A stretch of DNA of 64,000 bases from Helichrysum umbraculigerum (Eukaryota; Streptophyta; Magnoliopsida; Asterales; Asteraceae), in the NCBI GenBank assembly GCA_949592205.1, contig CATIUR010000003.1, positions 166,087,759 through 166,151,758 on the forward strand. The letters run 5' to 3'. Each line of letters starts with the position of its first letter. Within the stretch, counting starts at the first letter, position 1. Both the position numbers and the translations under genes were made by a program. The notes below the pieces were generated by a model. It did no database searches. It had not been told where the DNA came from and was given only the letters and a program-made list of their open reading frames with translations. Below, piece after piece: positions 34,301 through 45,884 of the stretch.

Positions 34301-36661
34301 TACTTTTGAGGTATTCAAAAGATATCAAAACGAGGTAGAGAATCAACTAAGCAGAAAGATAAAGGTTCTCCGATCCGATAGGGGAGGAGAACACCTTAGT
34401 ATCGAGTTTTTCGATCATCTTAGAGACTGTGGAATAGTTTCACAATTGACTCCACCTAGAACACCGCAGCTTAATGGTGTTGTTGAGAAGATAATTATAA
34501 CCTTTTTAGACATGGTTCGATCTATGATGAGTCGGGCAACACTTCCGATAAGTTTCTGGGGTTATGCATTAGAAACAGCAGCCCATATCTTAAATCAAAT
34601 ACCCACTAAGAAAGTTTCAAAGAAACCTTACGAGATGTGGAAGGGAAAACGTCCTTCTCTTGATCACATCAAAATCTGGGGTTGTGAAGTTTACGTTAGA
34701 TGGGAAACTCAGGACAAACTAGACTCCAGATCTGAAAAGTGTCTTTTCGTCGGTTATCCACAAGAGTCATTTGGATATTTATTTGACAGACCCAAAGAAA
34801 ATGTGGTCTTTGTAGCTCGAAGAGGAGTGTTCCTTGAGAGAGAAATGATATCTAAAGAGGACAGTGGGAGTAAAATTGATCTTGAAGAAATTCAAGAATC
34901 TACCGATGAAGAACCTATAATAAACACTGGTGTTCAACAAGAGGTGGATACACCTGTTGAACCTAAAGACATATCCTTACCCGTTCACAGATCTAGCAGA
35001 GTTAGCAATCATCCTGAGTTCTATTATGGTTACCAAATAGAAGAAGAGGATAAAATAAGTGATAGTACACTGGCTGAATTAGATGAGCCTGCCAACTACA
35101 AGGAAGCGATGGCAGGCCCTGAGGCTGCTAAGTGGAAGGAAGCTATGAAAAGTGAAATTCAGTCTATGTATGACAACCAAATTTGGAATTTTGTTGACAC
35201 TACACCCGGTCTTAAGACAGTGGGTTGTAAGTGGATCTTCAAGAAGAAGAAAGACATGAATCGGAAAGTACACACTTATAAAGCTAGGTTGGTAGCGAAG
35301 GGCTATACTCAAACCTATGGGATTGATTATGAGGAAACCTTCTCACCAGTAGCTAAGATTAAGTCAATTAGGATTATGCTAGCCATAGCTGCATTTCATG
35401 ATTATGAAATTTGGCAGATGGATGTCAAAACCACTTTCCTTAACGGGAAACTGACAGAGGATGTGTTCATAGCACAACCAGAAGGTTTTGAAAATGTAAA
35501 GTATCCTAATAGAGTGTGCAAGCTTGAAAAGGTCATTTATGGACTTAAACAAGCCTCTCGTTGCTGGAATCTCTGCTTCCATGAGAAAGTCACAGAGTTT
35601 GGATTTTCTAGAAGTGAAGATGAGTCCTGTATATATGTCAAGTTCAGTGGGAGTATTGTAGTATTCTTAGTGTTATATGTGGATGATATACTGCTCATAG
35701 GAAATGATACCCCAACTTTACAAGGGGTAAAAGAATGGTTGGGAAAATGTTTCACTATGAAAGATCTTTGAGATGCAGCATATATCCTTGGTATAAAGAT
35801 TTATAGAGATAGGTCAAAACGTCTCATAGGACTCAGCCAGGATACGTACATAGATAAAATATTGAAAAGATTCAATATGGAAAATTCTAAGAAAGGGAAC
35901 TTACCCTTGAATCATGGCATTAAGATCAGTAAGGATTTGTGCCCAAAGTCTGAGCAAGAATGGACAGAATGAGTCGAATCCCATATGCTTCGGCTATAGG
36001 ATCGATCATGTATGCCATGACGTGTACAAGGCCTGATGTCTCATTTGCTTTGAGCTTAGTGAGTCGACATCAGTAGAATCCCGGTGAAGGTCATTGGACA
36101 GCTGTAAAGAACATTTTCAAGTATTTGAGAAATACTAAAGACATGTTCTTGGTTTATGGTGGAGAAGAGGAACTTAGAATAACGGGTTATAGTGACGCTA
36201 GTTTCTAAACAGACATAGATGATTATCGTTCACAGTCTGGTTGGGTATTCCTACTGAATGGGGGAGCGGTGACATGGAAAAGTTCTAAGCAAGATACAGT
36301 GGCAGACTCCACATGCGAGTCTGAGTACATTGCGGCTAGTGAAGCGGCAAAGGAGGCTATCTGGATGAGGAATTTCATTGGAGATCTTGGAGTTATTCCA
36401 ACAGTAAAAGATCATATTGCAATATTCTGTGATAATGAAAGTGCAGTCGCCTTGAGTAGAGAACCCAAGGATCATGGAAAGTCAAAGCACATTGAAAGGA
36501 AATACCATTTTGTTCGAAGGAAAGTCGAAGAAGGACATGTGATTGTGAAGAGCATAAGATCAGAAGAAAATCCAGCTGATCCGTTCACAAAGCCACTAGG
36601 AAAGTGCAAACACGATGAACATGCTAGGAGCATAGGTTTAAGAGATAATGTAAAGTTTTAG

Positions 36662-37533
36662 TTGTTAGTTTGAATTTGAAACGTTATAAACAATGATGGA
36701 AACTGTAATAGACTTGGTGATTAAATAATGGAGATTTTTAATTGGAAGGAGTTCTACCATTTACTATTGTTTGTCATTGTGTTTCAGTTTTGCATGTTTA
36801 GACACCACTTCCAGAGTAATAAGTTCTTACTCGAACCTCCTCAGTCGATCACACTATAGGAAGTATGTGGTGAATTAAGACTGTCATAGAATGTTAGTAG
36901 ATGTCTATGGAGATTAGATATGGCATGGAGATTGCTACAACACTCATGGGTACTTAATAGGGATTTAAGTATTGGAGAAACCCACACTTAAAGAGATCAC
37001 TTCATGGATTAAATTACGAGTGATTTTAAGATGATAATATCTTCTATTCTTGGAATGGAGATACATGAGTATCTAGTTCTTCAAGTCTCTTATACTTTAG
37101 TCTATTCAAACGCTGTGCATAAATGCCAGTTATAAAGGGTATGCTAGGTATGATATGATGAGTTGACTAGTTCTATGTAGTCAATATTTATTTGTTCCTT
37201 TTGCCTAAAATGGAAAGGAGATATCATGGGTCCTCTGATGATTAAAGTTTGACTCGAAAGTGCTAGGCCTAGCCGGGACTAAGTTGATATGCGCAAAATC
37301 AGTAGTCTCATATAGTCAATATAATCGGAAATCAGAAAACATATATGAATCTTGAGATTGATTATAATCCATGTCTCGGTTCATAAGATATCGTGAAACA
37401 AAGGAATGGTTGATCACTTATCTAAATGACTGACTCTAAGATATGATTCAGAGTTCGGCAGTTGCGTTGGATGACACTCTTTACTTAGTTAATAAGATAG
37501 AGACTTAGACCAATAATAGTTGATGATTTGTCC
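36662..37533 (+). other. 3' untranslated region of the Copia element
   Basis: About 870 bp between RNase H and the purine tract, without an open frame. Confidence 0.6.
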
Positions 37534-37544
37534 AAGTGGGAGAC
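37534..37544 (+). promoter_or_regulatory. Polypurine tract, Copia element
   Basis: AAGTGGGAGAC immediately before the 3' LTR. It is the expected plus-strand primer site. Confidence 0.8.
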
Positions 37545-38264
37545 TGTTGGAATAGTGTCCAATATCATAACTAATTGGTGAGACTATCATTAATGGTAAA
37601 GTCCTTTTTGGGTTGTCCTCAATAAACAGTCAAGAGAAAGATGAAGGAATAATATTAATTAGTATTAATGTTATAATTAATTAGTTGATTTATTAATTTA
37701 TGGTTAAATTAATTAGAAATTAAAAGTAATTAAATTTGGCGGAAGATTCCAGAAACTGACTCAACCGTCGGTTGGAAGGTCCAACCGCCGGTTGGAGATT
37801 AGGGTTTCTAAGGCGGTGGAAGTCGCTGACTTGGAGTACAAGTTTGACAGCTCCAACCACCGATTGAAAGGTCCAACCGCCGGTTGGGAGTCAAATTCTG
37901 CAAACTTCGAGGTTTCTTCCACAACTATAAATAGGGGCATCCTATACCTTCATTAATCACGATTTCAAGTACGAATTTCAAGGATTTCTAAAATTTGACT
38001 TTCTCTTGGGTTTTTGGGTGAGAAGCATTAGATGTATTCTACTTTGGGTACTTGCCTCCAAGTAACGAAGCTCTGCTGGTTGGTCTACGCGTGAGAAATA
38101 GGTTTTCTCTCAGGTTAGTGTTTTTCCTAATTTATCCAATTTGTTTATTGTACTATTTCAAGTTAAGATCCTTAGGGTTTAGTTTCCTAATTGCCCTAGA
38201 TTATAAAATTATTGTTTTTCCGCTGCGTGTATGATAATCTAGTTAGGGAATAGAAAACCCATCA
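37545..38264 (+). repeat. 3' LTR of the Copia element
   Basis: 720 bp. It carries one more CCGCCGG-type palindrome than the 5' LTR in the 37761-37790 part, and lacks the 18-bp duplication found there. TATA box at about 37925. Confidence 0.92.
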
Positions 38265-38302
38265 TGCCTAACCCTAATTTCAGCAAGACCTCCATCGCTC
38301 CA
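38265..38302 (-). pseudogene. SKIP1-like copy 2, continuation of exon 1
   Basis: Minus strand reads WSDGGLAEIRVRHC, matching WSNGSVTEIRVRHC of the first gene and continuing the fragment at 27503-27543. The homology stops at 38302, where a dispersed repeat begins, so the F-box half is missing. Confidence 0.85.
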
Positions 38303-39442
38303 ATTTTAATAAACACGTTTAAAAAAAATATAAACTCTAACTTCTTAATATAACAAATTCATCTATAAAAATATAAGTTTTAGCTTTTAGCTTAAATATA
38401 AACTAGCTCCAACTACTAATAACTACCTTTTTCAAACATACCCTACGCGTATATAAATTTTAATTCTTAATATTTTGCTTGTAAAGAAGGTTCTACGGGT
38501 GTGCTTAGATGACAAAACCTTACGAGAGCTTAAACTCGAATTTACATGATCTGTTTGCATAATGAGTTTAGGAGAGCTTATAAGAGATTTTTTTTTCTAA
38601 TTTCATAAACTTAATTTAAAAGTTTCATGTGGTAAACTAAAATGCAACAGTGCTCTTAAAAAAGCAATTTTAAGAGGCTAAAATAGAGCTTATAAAAGTT
38701 AAAATTATATAACTACCCCTACTTATACATCTTTTATACATTCTGAGCATTTACTTTTTTTTTTCCTTTTTTCTTTACATGTCAATTCATAATTTAAGCT
38801 ACACTTCCGATTACTTATTTTAACAAACACGTTAAAAAAATATAAACTCAAACTTCTTAATTAAACAAACACTTTTATAAAAATATAAGTTTTAGCTTTT
38901 AGCTTAAATATAAACATACGCTCCTCGTATTTAAATTTTATTTCTTAATATTTTGCTTGTATAAAAGGTTCTACAGGTGTACTTAGACGACAAAACCTTA
39001 AGAGAGCTAAAACTCGATTTTACGGGTGTGTTTGTATAATGAGTTTAGGAGAGCTTATAAGAGGTTTTTTCTTTCTTTCTAATTTCATAAACTTAATTTA
39101 AAACTTTCATATGGTAAGCTGAAATACAACGGTACTCTTAAAAAAAGCTATTTCAACCGGCTAAAATAGAGCTTATAAAAGTTAAAATTATTTAACAACC
39201 CCTACTTAGATGTTTTTTTATCCATTTTGAGATTTTGTTTCCTTTTTTCTTTACATGTCAATTCATAATCTAAGCTACACTTCCGATTACTTATTCTAAC
39301 AAACACGTTTATAGAAATTGTAAACTCTAACTTCTTAATTTAACAAACACTTCTATAAAAATGTAAGTTTTAGCTTTTAGCTTAAATATAAACTAGCTCC
39401 AGCTACTAATAACTACCTTTTTCAAACATACCCTACGCGTAT
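38303..39442 (+). repeat. Dispersed repeat, tandem copies
   Basis: Two to three partial units of about 480-510 bp, related to 1534-2385. The word ACAAACACGTT recurs at about 38310, 38821 and 39297, and CATACCCTACGCGTAT near 38430 and 39425. Non-coding. Confidence 0.8.
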
Positions 39443-40012
39443 TGATGTGACTCAAAAAGTCATGTTTTTAAGTACTTATTTCCGCACTTTTTGGATTATT
39501 CTCCGGTGAAAACATTTCAAAAATCATTTATCATCAAAAAACACCAAGGTAGTCTAAATACGGGCGTTGCTACAAAAATCAGCTAAAACACCCAAATTAC
39601 ACGCAAACCAAGGCAAAAACAATCACCTTAAATATTCCATTCTTCATTATCTTATCAAATTAGATCTTAATTCATATTTTATGATTCAATAGGAAAATCC
39701 AAGATCGTAGGTGAAAGAATCAAGAGAAACGGATAAAGAATGAAGAAGATGTACAGTCTGAAAGCCCGCCGATCGTCATCCGGAACACGCAAAAGTCAAA
39801 CACCTCCAAATTTGGCAAACTTTGTTTCATTAGAAGCGTAACAGAAAAACGAATCCAACGATGCAAGAATCAAGCAAAACGGACTCCAAACGAAGAAGAT
39901 ACGGACGAACCAAGCAACCGGGAGATCAACGGAGGCCAAATGGAGCACCAACCCCCCTGGACACCTAGGTACCTGTCGTACACCCCGCGGTCGGTCGGAT
40001 TTTACTCCGGTC
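39443..40012 (+). mobile_element. Truncated Athila-type LTR start, plus strand
   Basis: Begins TGATGTGACTCAAAAAGTCA and is an inverted, diverged copy of 42005-42566 (shared words CACCAAGGTAGTCTAAATA and GGAGCACCAACCCCCC). Similarity ends after CACCTAGGTACC near 39975-40012, where the minus-strand copy has CCGTATACGG palindromes and this one has CCCCGCGGTCGGTCGG. Confidence 0.7.
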
Positions 40013-42566
40013 GTTGAACCTTCCCGCAAGGGCACGCGGACAGTGTGTTTTATATTTATTATGCTGGGTATCCTAAGTTTTGATACAACTTAAAGACCTA
40101 AAGGGCAGTAAGCGGTATGTATGACTCAGGTGTCGTTCTTCAAACTACAACGGGCATGGGAATCTAGGAGGATTAATTATCTTTTGTAATTTAGCTGGGA
40201 TTTTTAAAACTTTTTTTTGATAGGTTGGTTTGTTTTCTAAACTAAAAACTAAATTAAAGACAGGGGTTTGTACGGAGTACGCAGAGAAATCAAGATAAGG
40301 AATATGTTTGCTGTGACTTCAGCAATGTTATTTGGATGGATAGTTATGAGGGATAATTTTACCTAATGTGATGATTAATCCGGTGAGGTCATAGAAACTT
40401 AATTGGTAGATAAAGTATTATGCCTACGACCTTTACTCGGTTTCCCACGTATGTATGTTAACGCTATACCGGATACTCGGGCGTTTTACAGCTTTTCCGT
40501 TATACCAATTAGGGTTCCAGATTACTCACTAGATATTCCTGTATTTCTTAATGAGCTACAACTACGATCCTACTATATACCTAACGTAGAGTTATCCGCA
40601 ATCAGATATATAATATGTCACATGGATAGCAGTTATAGAATGTCCAGTACACCGGAAGTTCTCCCAAATGTACAGACCAATTCAACTGACAACTATCCTC
40701 TAATCCAGGTCCCCATTTACAGACATCCGGAGGACGTTAGTATCATGGCATGAATTGTTCAGTGAATAATAACATGAACAGGGTTTAACCCGCGGAACCG
40801 GTTGGGATAATCTGTCTAACGGTCAGCTGAATTGTTCACCATTAATCATACAATCATTGCAACTAATACATACATGTTAACCTATCTGTATTATGTTTAT
40901 TATGTTTACGAAAATCTAATCAGCAGGGCAGTGATAATGTTTACGTATGTCTAGCATGCAGTACCTAAGCAACAATCAAACAAGAACATGCAATAGAACG
41001 GAACACTAGCCATCACATTAACTGACCTAATAATCAAATCATGAATATCCCGGAAGTTTTCCCAAAGATACACAACAAACAAGCGTGAACCTAATCTATC
41101 TCTAATCCTATGCTTCGTGTCCCTCGGATGTGTTTCGACCAAGGGAACAACGACCATGTTGAGTTCATTGATCATCATACACAGAATAGTTGGCAATCCT
41201 ACTTCTAGCAATTGGCCAGGTTCTAGGGAGGAGGATACAAACCACAACATAAGTTGGATAGATAAATAATCAGAGGTTCAGCTTATAAGTTTGCAAACAG
41301 TTTTAAACTTACACAGACAGAGTAACAGTATGTTCACAATTGGGAATCATTATTTCCACAACGGATTGTGCCCACGACTTTCATAGCTTCCAAGTTCCGT
41401 ACTACACACATTCGTGATGATTCCGGCGCTATACAAATGAAAGCCGTATAACGTTACCTCCATTGTTTCATAATGGTGTTATCCCCAATTGTGTATTATA
41501 TCATAACTATCCTAACATTGCATACATCACAACAAACATTGATTTGTCTAGCCTAGCATAATTCTAGCATTCATTCCTAAGCATGCATAATAAGAAAGCA
41601 TAATTAAAAGAATAAATGCGAGAGATTGTATTAAACCTGAATACGAGAGTAATACAGACAAATCTTCACAAATCTGAAGTCTCGGAGTAACTCCGTACAA
41701 AAGCTACTGAGAGCTTCTACTCTAACCTACTAATTCTCCTCTAACTCCTAAGAGTAGTGCTAGAGAGAGAATGCTAACCTAAATCTAGAGAGAGAGAGTT
41801 TAGAGAGAGAAAGTATGAAAGAATGAAAATGAGGTGTGTTGAATGAATGAGAGGAGTCCTCTATTTATAGATGAGGAGGTTGAAGCTTGGTACAAGTCCT
41901 AAAGCGTAAAGAACAAGCATCAAAGCGCATACGGGGGTACTGGACCAAGGGGGGTCAAACGGCACCTCACAAAGCAAACACCCCCGTATACGGCACCCAT
42001 AGGGCCGTATACGGCACCTAGGGTACCGTATACGGTACCTAGGTGTCCAGGGGGGGGTTGGTGCTCCGTTTGGCCTCCGCTTGTTCCTCGGTTGCTTGGT
42101 TCGTCCGTATCTTCTTTGTTTGGGCTCCGATTTGCTTGATTCTTACGCCGTTGGCTTCGTTATTCCGTTACGCTTCTAATGGCACTGAGTTTGCCAATTT
42201 TGGAAATATTTAGCTTTTGCGTGTTCCGGATGACGATCGGCGTGCTTCTAGACTTGTATCTTCTCCGTCTTTCGTCCGTTTCTTCTGATTCTTTCACCTC
42301 CGGTCTTGGATTTCCCTATGGAATCATAAAATATGAATTAAGATCTATTTCCACAAGAATATTAAGAACGGAAAATTTAAGGTGATTGTTTTGCCTCGGT
42401 TTGCGTGTTATTTGGATGTTTTAACCGATTTTTGCAGCAGCGTCTATATTTAGACTACCTTGGTGATTTTTGGTAAATAATGATGGTTTTGAAATGTTTT
42501 CACCAAAGAATAGTCCAAAAAGTGTGGAAATATACTCTTAAAAACATGACTTTTTGGATCACATCA
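40013..42566 (-). mobile_element. Athila-type 3' LTR and adjoining DNA
   Basis: Read on the minus strand from 42566 it begins TGATGTGATCCAAAAAGTCA, right after a purine-rich CTAAGTGTGGGATACT. U3 holds CCGTATACGG palindromes (41928-42048) upstream of a TATA box (CTATAAATAGA, plus 41861-41871). The lower limit is unknown; about 40013 is where the inverted copy meets it. Two internal blocks with TTTGGGAxAACTTCCGG words (about 41060 and 40660) suggest an internal duplication. Open frames at 40403-40753 and 40951-41250 are unconvincing. Confidence 0.6.
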
Positions 42567-44547
42567 AGTATCCCACACTTAGACGTTGCTTGTCCTCAAG
42601 CAACACTCATCAACATCCCCTTTGAAAACATTTTTAGAAACAGATTTTTAGAGGAGAGTTATGACATCCCCATCGGTCACCGTTTTCTCGTATGAGTAGA
42701 TAGTTTCAGGAAACCAAGGGAAAGTAAGATGATCCTTTCGGAAACAAGAAGCGATTCTCATAGGCATACTTTCCAACTCTCGTGATCTTGGAGTATACAT
42801 GACCAGGCGATCTCACATAAGGTGGTCACTCAATTCACTCAATAGTGTATCGGGTTTCCTATCAATCTAGTTCAAATGAAATCGCTCATAAAGCCAGTCA
42901 TGCAGTACTCATCGTCATAGGCTTGATCGAGAATCGGATCTCCACCACTTAGGTGAGAACGGCGCTAATTATCCCTAGACATTCGGGGGTTGTAATGTTT
43001 TGTGAGGGTTAAGGGGTACGGATAAGGGAATTTTTGGTTTGTAAGGGTGTTGCTTATCTCAGGCTTTCCAAGAATCATGAAAAACTTATTTGTAGAACGG
43101 ATGAAGTAGCTACTCGTCTTCTATCGGATCTCCCTTTTTATGGTTGATACTCTGAAGCATCTCGAGCTTTATTTTCTTTTTCTTTTCTTTTCTTTTCTTT
43201 CTTTTTCTGTTTTTTTTGTTTTTCTTTTCTTTTTTTTCAGAATTTCGTTGTCAGAGAGCTTCCGAGGATAATTTCTTTTCTTTTTCTCCTTCAGAAATCC
43301 TTTCTCTTATCTTGATCAATTCGAGTCTTTTCTTTGGGTGCTAATTTTCCCGCACCGTTGTTTTCTTTGTCTCTCCTGTGTGCTAATTTTCCCGCACTTT
43401 TAGAGAGGTTTGATTCTTTTTGGAGAACACGAACGAGTAGGATAATCGAGTTGGATTTTCTTCAAGATGTTTTTCATAACCTCAGAAATTCTAAGATAAG
43501 CTTTTGGGAATTTGGGAAAGTAGGTTTATGATTAGGGTTTTTGAAGAAATGAAAAGGTTTAGGCTCAACAGGGTTTTCTAGGCGGATCATCGATACTAAA
43601 AATGAGTATCGGAAGGGTTTTGGGCTTGAAAGAGAAGGCTAAAAAAGGGGTTCAAATCCTAAGGAATGTCAAGGTCATCTAATTGCGCCTATACCGCGTA
43701 CGGTACACACCAATGTGGTCTCGAAGCGTATGTCAAGAGCAAGTTCTAATTCAGAGATACATGCATCGGCACACACAAGAAATGAACAATGTAGCATTAA
43801 AAATGAATGCTTTTAAGGCTCAAGACCTCACTGCAAATTTGGGTTGTATGTGCCTAGTCATGCGATGCCCCTCTTAGATTGTCGTTTCTTGCTTAGGAAA
43901 TTTCTACCTTAATTTCCTTAAGTTTTTGAAATATTTTCCTCATATTTTGAAAATGATTTCTTTCAGGCATACCAAAACTCAAAAATTTAGAGTTTAATCG
44001 CAAGATTTAGCTCATATTTTAGTTTTATTGAAAAATATTTTTGAAGAATTTGAAAAAAAATTAGGGAACATTTTCTGAGATATGCCATGTAGACATAAAA
44101 ATCGTTTATCCAAGGTGTTCTATACCTACCATCCCACACTTAGAGGAACATTGTCCCTAATGTTCTCTTGAGTTGAGATTTTACGACTAAAATCCCACAC
44201 TTAGAGTTTGAACATGTAAGAAAATGTTTCCTAAGTGTTGAATTGGGCTAGAATCCCACACTTAGTGATAAGTTTGGATGTGGCATAGATTATAACACAT
44301 AAACTTAAGTAAACATAGAATCATCAAAAACGGAGAAAGGTTTAAAATACTCCCCATTCTGTTTACTCGACAGGACCAGATTAGTGTAGAAATGGTGCGT
44401 GTGATTTGCTGGATTGGAGGTCCAGTCTCGTGTAAGATTATCCATTCCACAATAAGCTAAGTTCTGCAATAAACATCAACACATCGTCATATCTCGAAAA
44501 TAACAAAGAGTTATAAAAATCTAAGTACTGAAATAAGATAAAATAAA
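42567..44547 (-). other. Athila 3' untranslated region with repeated purine tracts
   Basis: The word ATCCCACACTTAG (minus CTAAGTGTGGGAT) occurs next to the LTR at 42569 and again near 44131, 44192 and 44251. A long pyrimidine run spans 43155-43241. GCTAATTTTCCCGCAC occurs twice (43340, 43381). There is no coding frame. Confidence 0.6.
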
Positions 44548-44842
44548 CTAAAAGTCATCAAGTAGATCATCGCTGTCAGGATCGAAAGCAGCAATAGCAG
44601 CAACAAGGACTGAGGTGGGTGATAGTGCAGGCTCCTCAATGGTATCCATGCTCAGCTCAGTAATGCCATCAGAAGCATGAGCGTGAGGTGGGCTAAAGAC
44701 ATCCAACATAGCCATCAACTGCTCAGTCGGTGAAGGCTCTGCTGATGCACTCCCTGATGACATAGCAGGATCAACAGCAGCAGGCGGAGCAGTGGAAGGT
44801 CCAGCAGTGAACAGTCCAGCAGGAGGGAAGAATGACCAGGGC
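44548..44842 (-). pseudogene. Athila post-pol ORF, 3' part
   Basis: Minus-strand frame reading PWSFFPPAGLFTAGPSTAPP and ending in an acidic DPDSDDLLDDF. Low-complexity, Ala/Pro/Ser-rich. The 5' part lies at 57819-58203; the SIRE-type element sits between. Athila elements often carry an extra, sometimes envelope-like, ORF after pol. No transmembrane segment is visible here, so the role is unknown. Confidence 0.5.
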
Positions 44843-45424
44843 TGTTGAGACATAGATTGTGACAACAGATCTAGCTTGAAATAGGACTAGTGTAATTATT
44901 ATTATGTTTGTATATTGGTTTAGATTTGTAAATGAATATTTGTTTTGTTAGTGATATTCGTTAAACATATTGTTTTGCTAAGTTAGACGAATGTTAAATA
45001 CGAAATAAATAAACAGACGTTTGATGCGAGGCGAGTCGAGATCTCAGGTCGCAGCGAGTTGAGCTGTGAGGTGAGTTCTGAATTCGCGAGGTATCAGTCT
45101 GGCGAGCTGAGCTCCGAGTTGGGCTTGGGCTGCGAGTTGGACCGAACTCGCAGGCCCATGCGAGCCGAGCCGGACAGAACTATTTAAACGATTTTCCTTA
45201 GAAAATCGTTAACAACTTTTGCATATTCCAAACCTGCGATTCCAGCAAACCAGAGAAAAACATAACCTATCGACTAGGCTTTGACGATTCGTTGTTTAAA
45301 GCTAAGTCTAGTTAAACGCAATACGAACATATTCGTTGTTAGTAAGATAACACCGTATTGAGGGATTCCGCACCTTAATACTACAGATAACGAAGTTATC
45401 GATCCTAAAACTAGGGGACTTACA
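44843..45424 (+). repeat. 5' LTR of the SIRE-type element
   Basis: 582 bp, TGTTGAGACATAG to GGGGACTTACA. U3 carries iterated GCGAGTTG-type words (45024-45171) directly before a TATTTAAA TATA-like box at 45181-45188. Confidence 0.93.
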
Positions 45425-45426
45425 TC

Positions 45427-45438
45427 TGGTATCAGAGC
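45427..45438 (+). promoter_or_regulatory. Primer binding site, SIRE-type element
   Basis: TGGTATCAGAGC, complementary to initiator tRNA-Met, two bases after the LTR. The same site recurs after the second LTR at about 57628. Confidence 0.92.
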
Positions 45439-45884
45439 TTTCGGGCTAGATACGAGTGTGTTCGTGAGTTTTAGTTTATTGCGTTTTTGATTCGGGTCGT
45501 TTTTACGTGCATTATTGCAATACTAACGATCAAAATCATTCTCTGGAAGTTTTAGGGTTAGTTTACAGTCGAATTTCTCAGTTTCGTTCGTAAAAATACC
45601 TTAAAATTCGTTTTTCGGGTTTAACAGCCGTTTCGCGAGTCGAGATTAGGGTTCCAGCGTCGCCTGCGAACCGAGTTGAACTAGCGAGTCGAACTGAGGC
45701 TTGCAAGTCGAACCGAGATCTCTCGCGAATCGACATCACTTGCGAATCGACATCTTTTAGCAATCCGAACTGAGGCTTGCGAATCGACAAATTCTGCGAG
45801 TCGAGCTGAGATTGCGAGTTGAGCTGAGTCTTGCGAGTTGAGATTTCTGAATTCGCTGAAACAGTTTAATTTTACGTTTTTAAG

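Larger units (their letters stand above)
29176..36661 (+). pseudogene. Copia gag-pol polyprotein, broken
   Basis: Gag starts with MANVNGANPP at 29176, has a TAA near 29245 and is split by an insertion at 29456-32973. Then come the rest of gag (ASM|SPELQKTFENTWAYEM), a CCHC knuckle (CFYCNTKGHSKCDC, about 33450-33491), a protease site changed to WVLDIGCG (DTG or DSG expected), and the pre-integrase domain. A stop at 34206 precedes the integrase core (TDDFSRFG, SDRGGEH, NGVVEK). Reverse transcriptase has YVDDILL near 35675 with a stop at 35769. Several stops follow before the RNase H end (TCESEYIAASEAAKEAIW to DPFTKPLGK). It contains at least five disabling changes and cannot make an active polyprotein. 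Confidence 0.92.
27544..38264 (+). mobile_element. Ty1/copia retrotransposon, degenerate, nested in SKIP1-like exon 1
   Basis: 10.72 kb with LTRs at 27544-28264 and 37545-38264 (TG...CA), a tRNA-Met primer site, a damaged gag-pol and a purine tract before the 3' LTR. TGCCT target duplications lie at 27539-27543 and 38265-38269. A 3.5-kb LTR-like element sits within gag. By eye the two LTRs differ by a few percent plus two indels, so the insertion is neither very young nor ancient. The Copia lineage is not assigned. Confidence 0.95.

Noticed and set aside
40403..40753. 116-codon frame and the 99-codon frame at 40951-41250 (minus)
   Set aside because: Inside LTR-like DNA, no recognisable domain, no homologous partner seen in the window.
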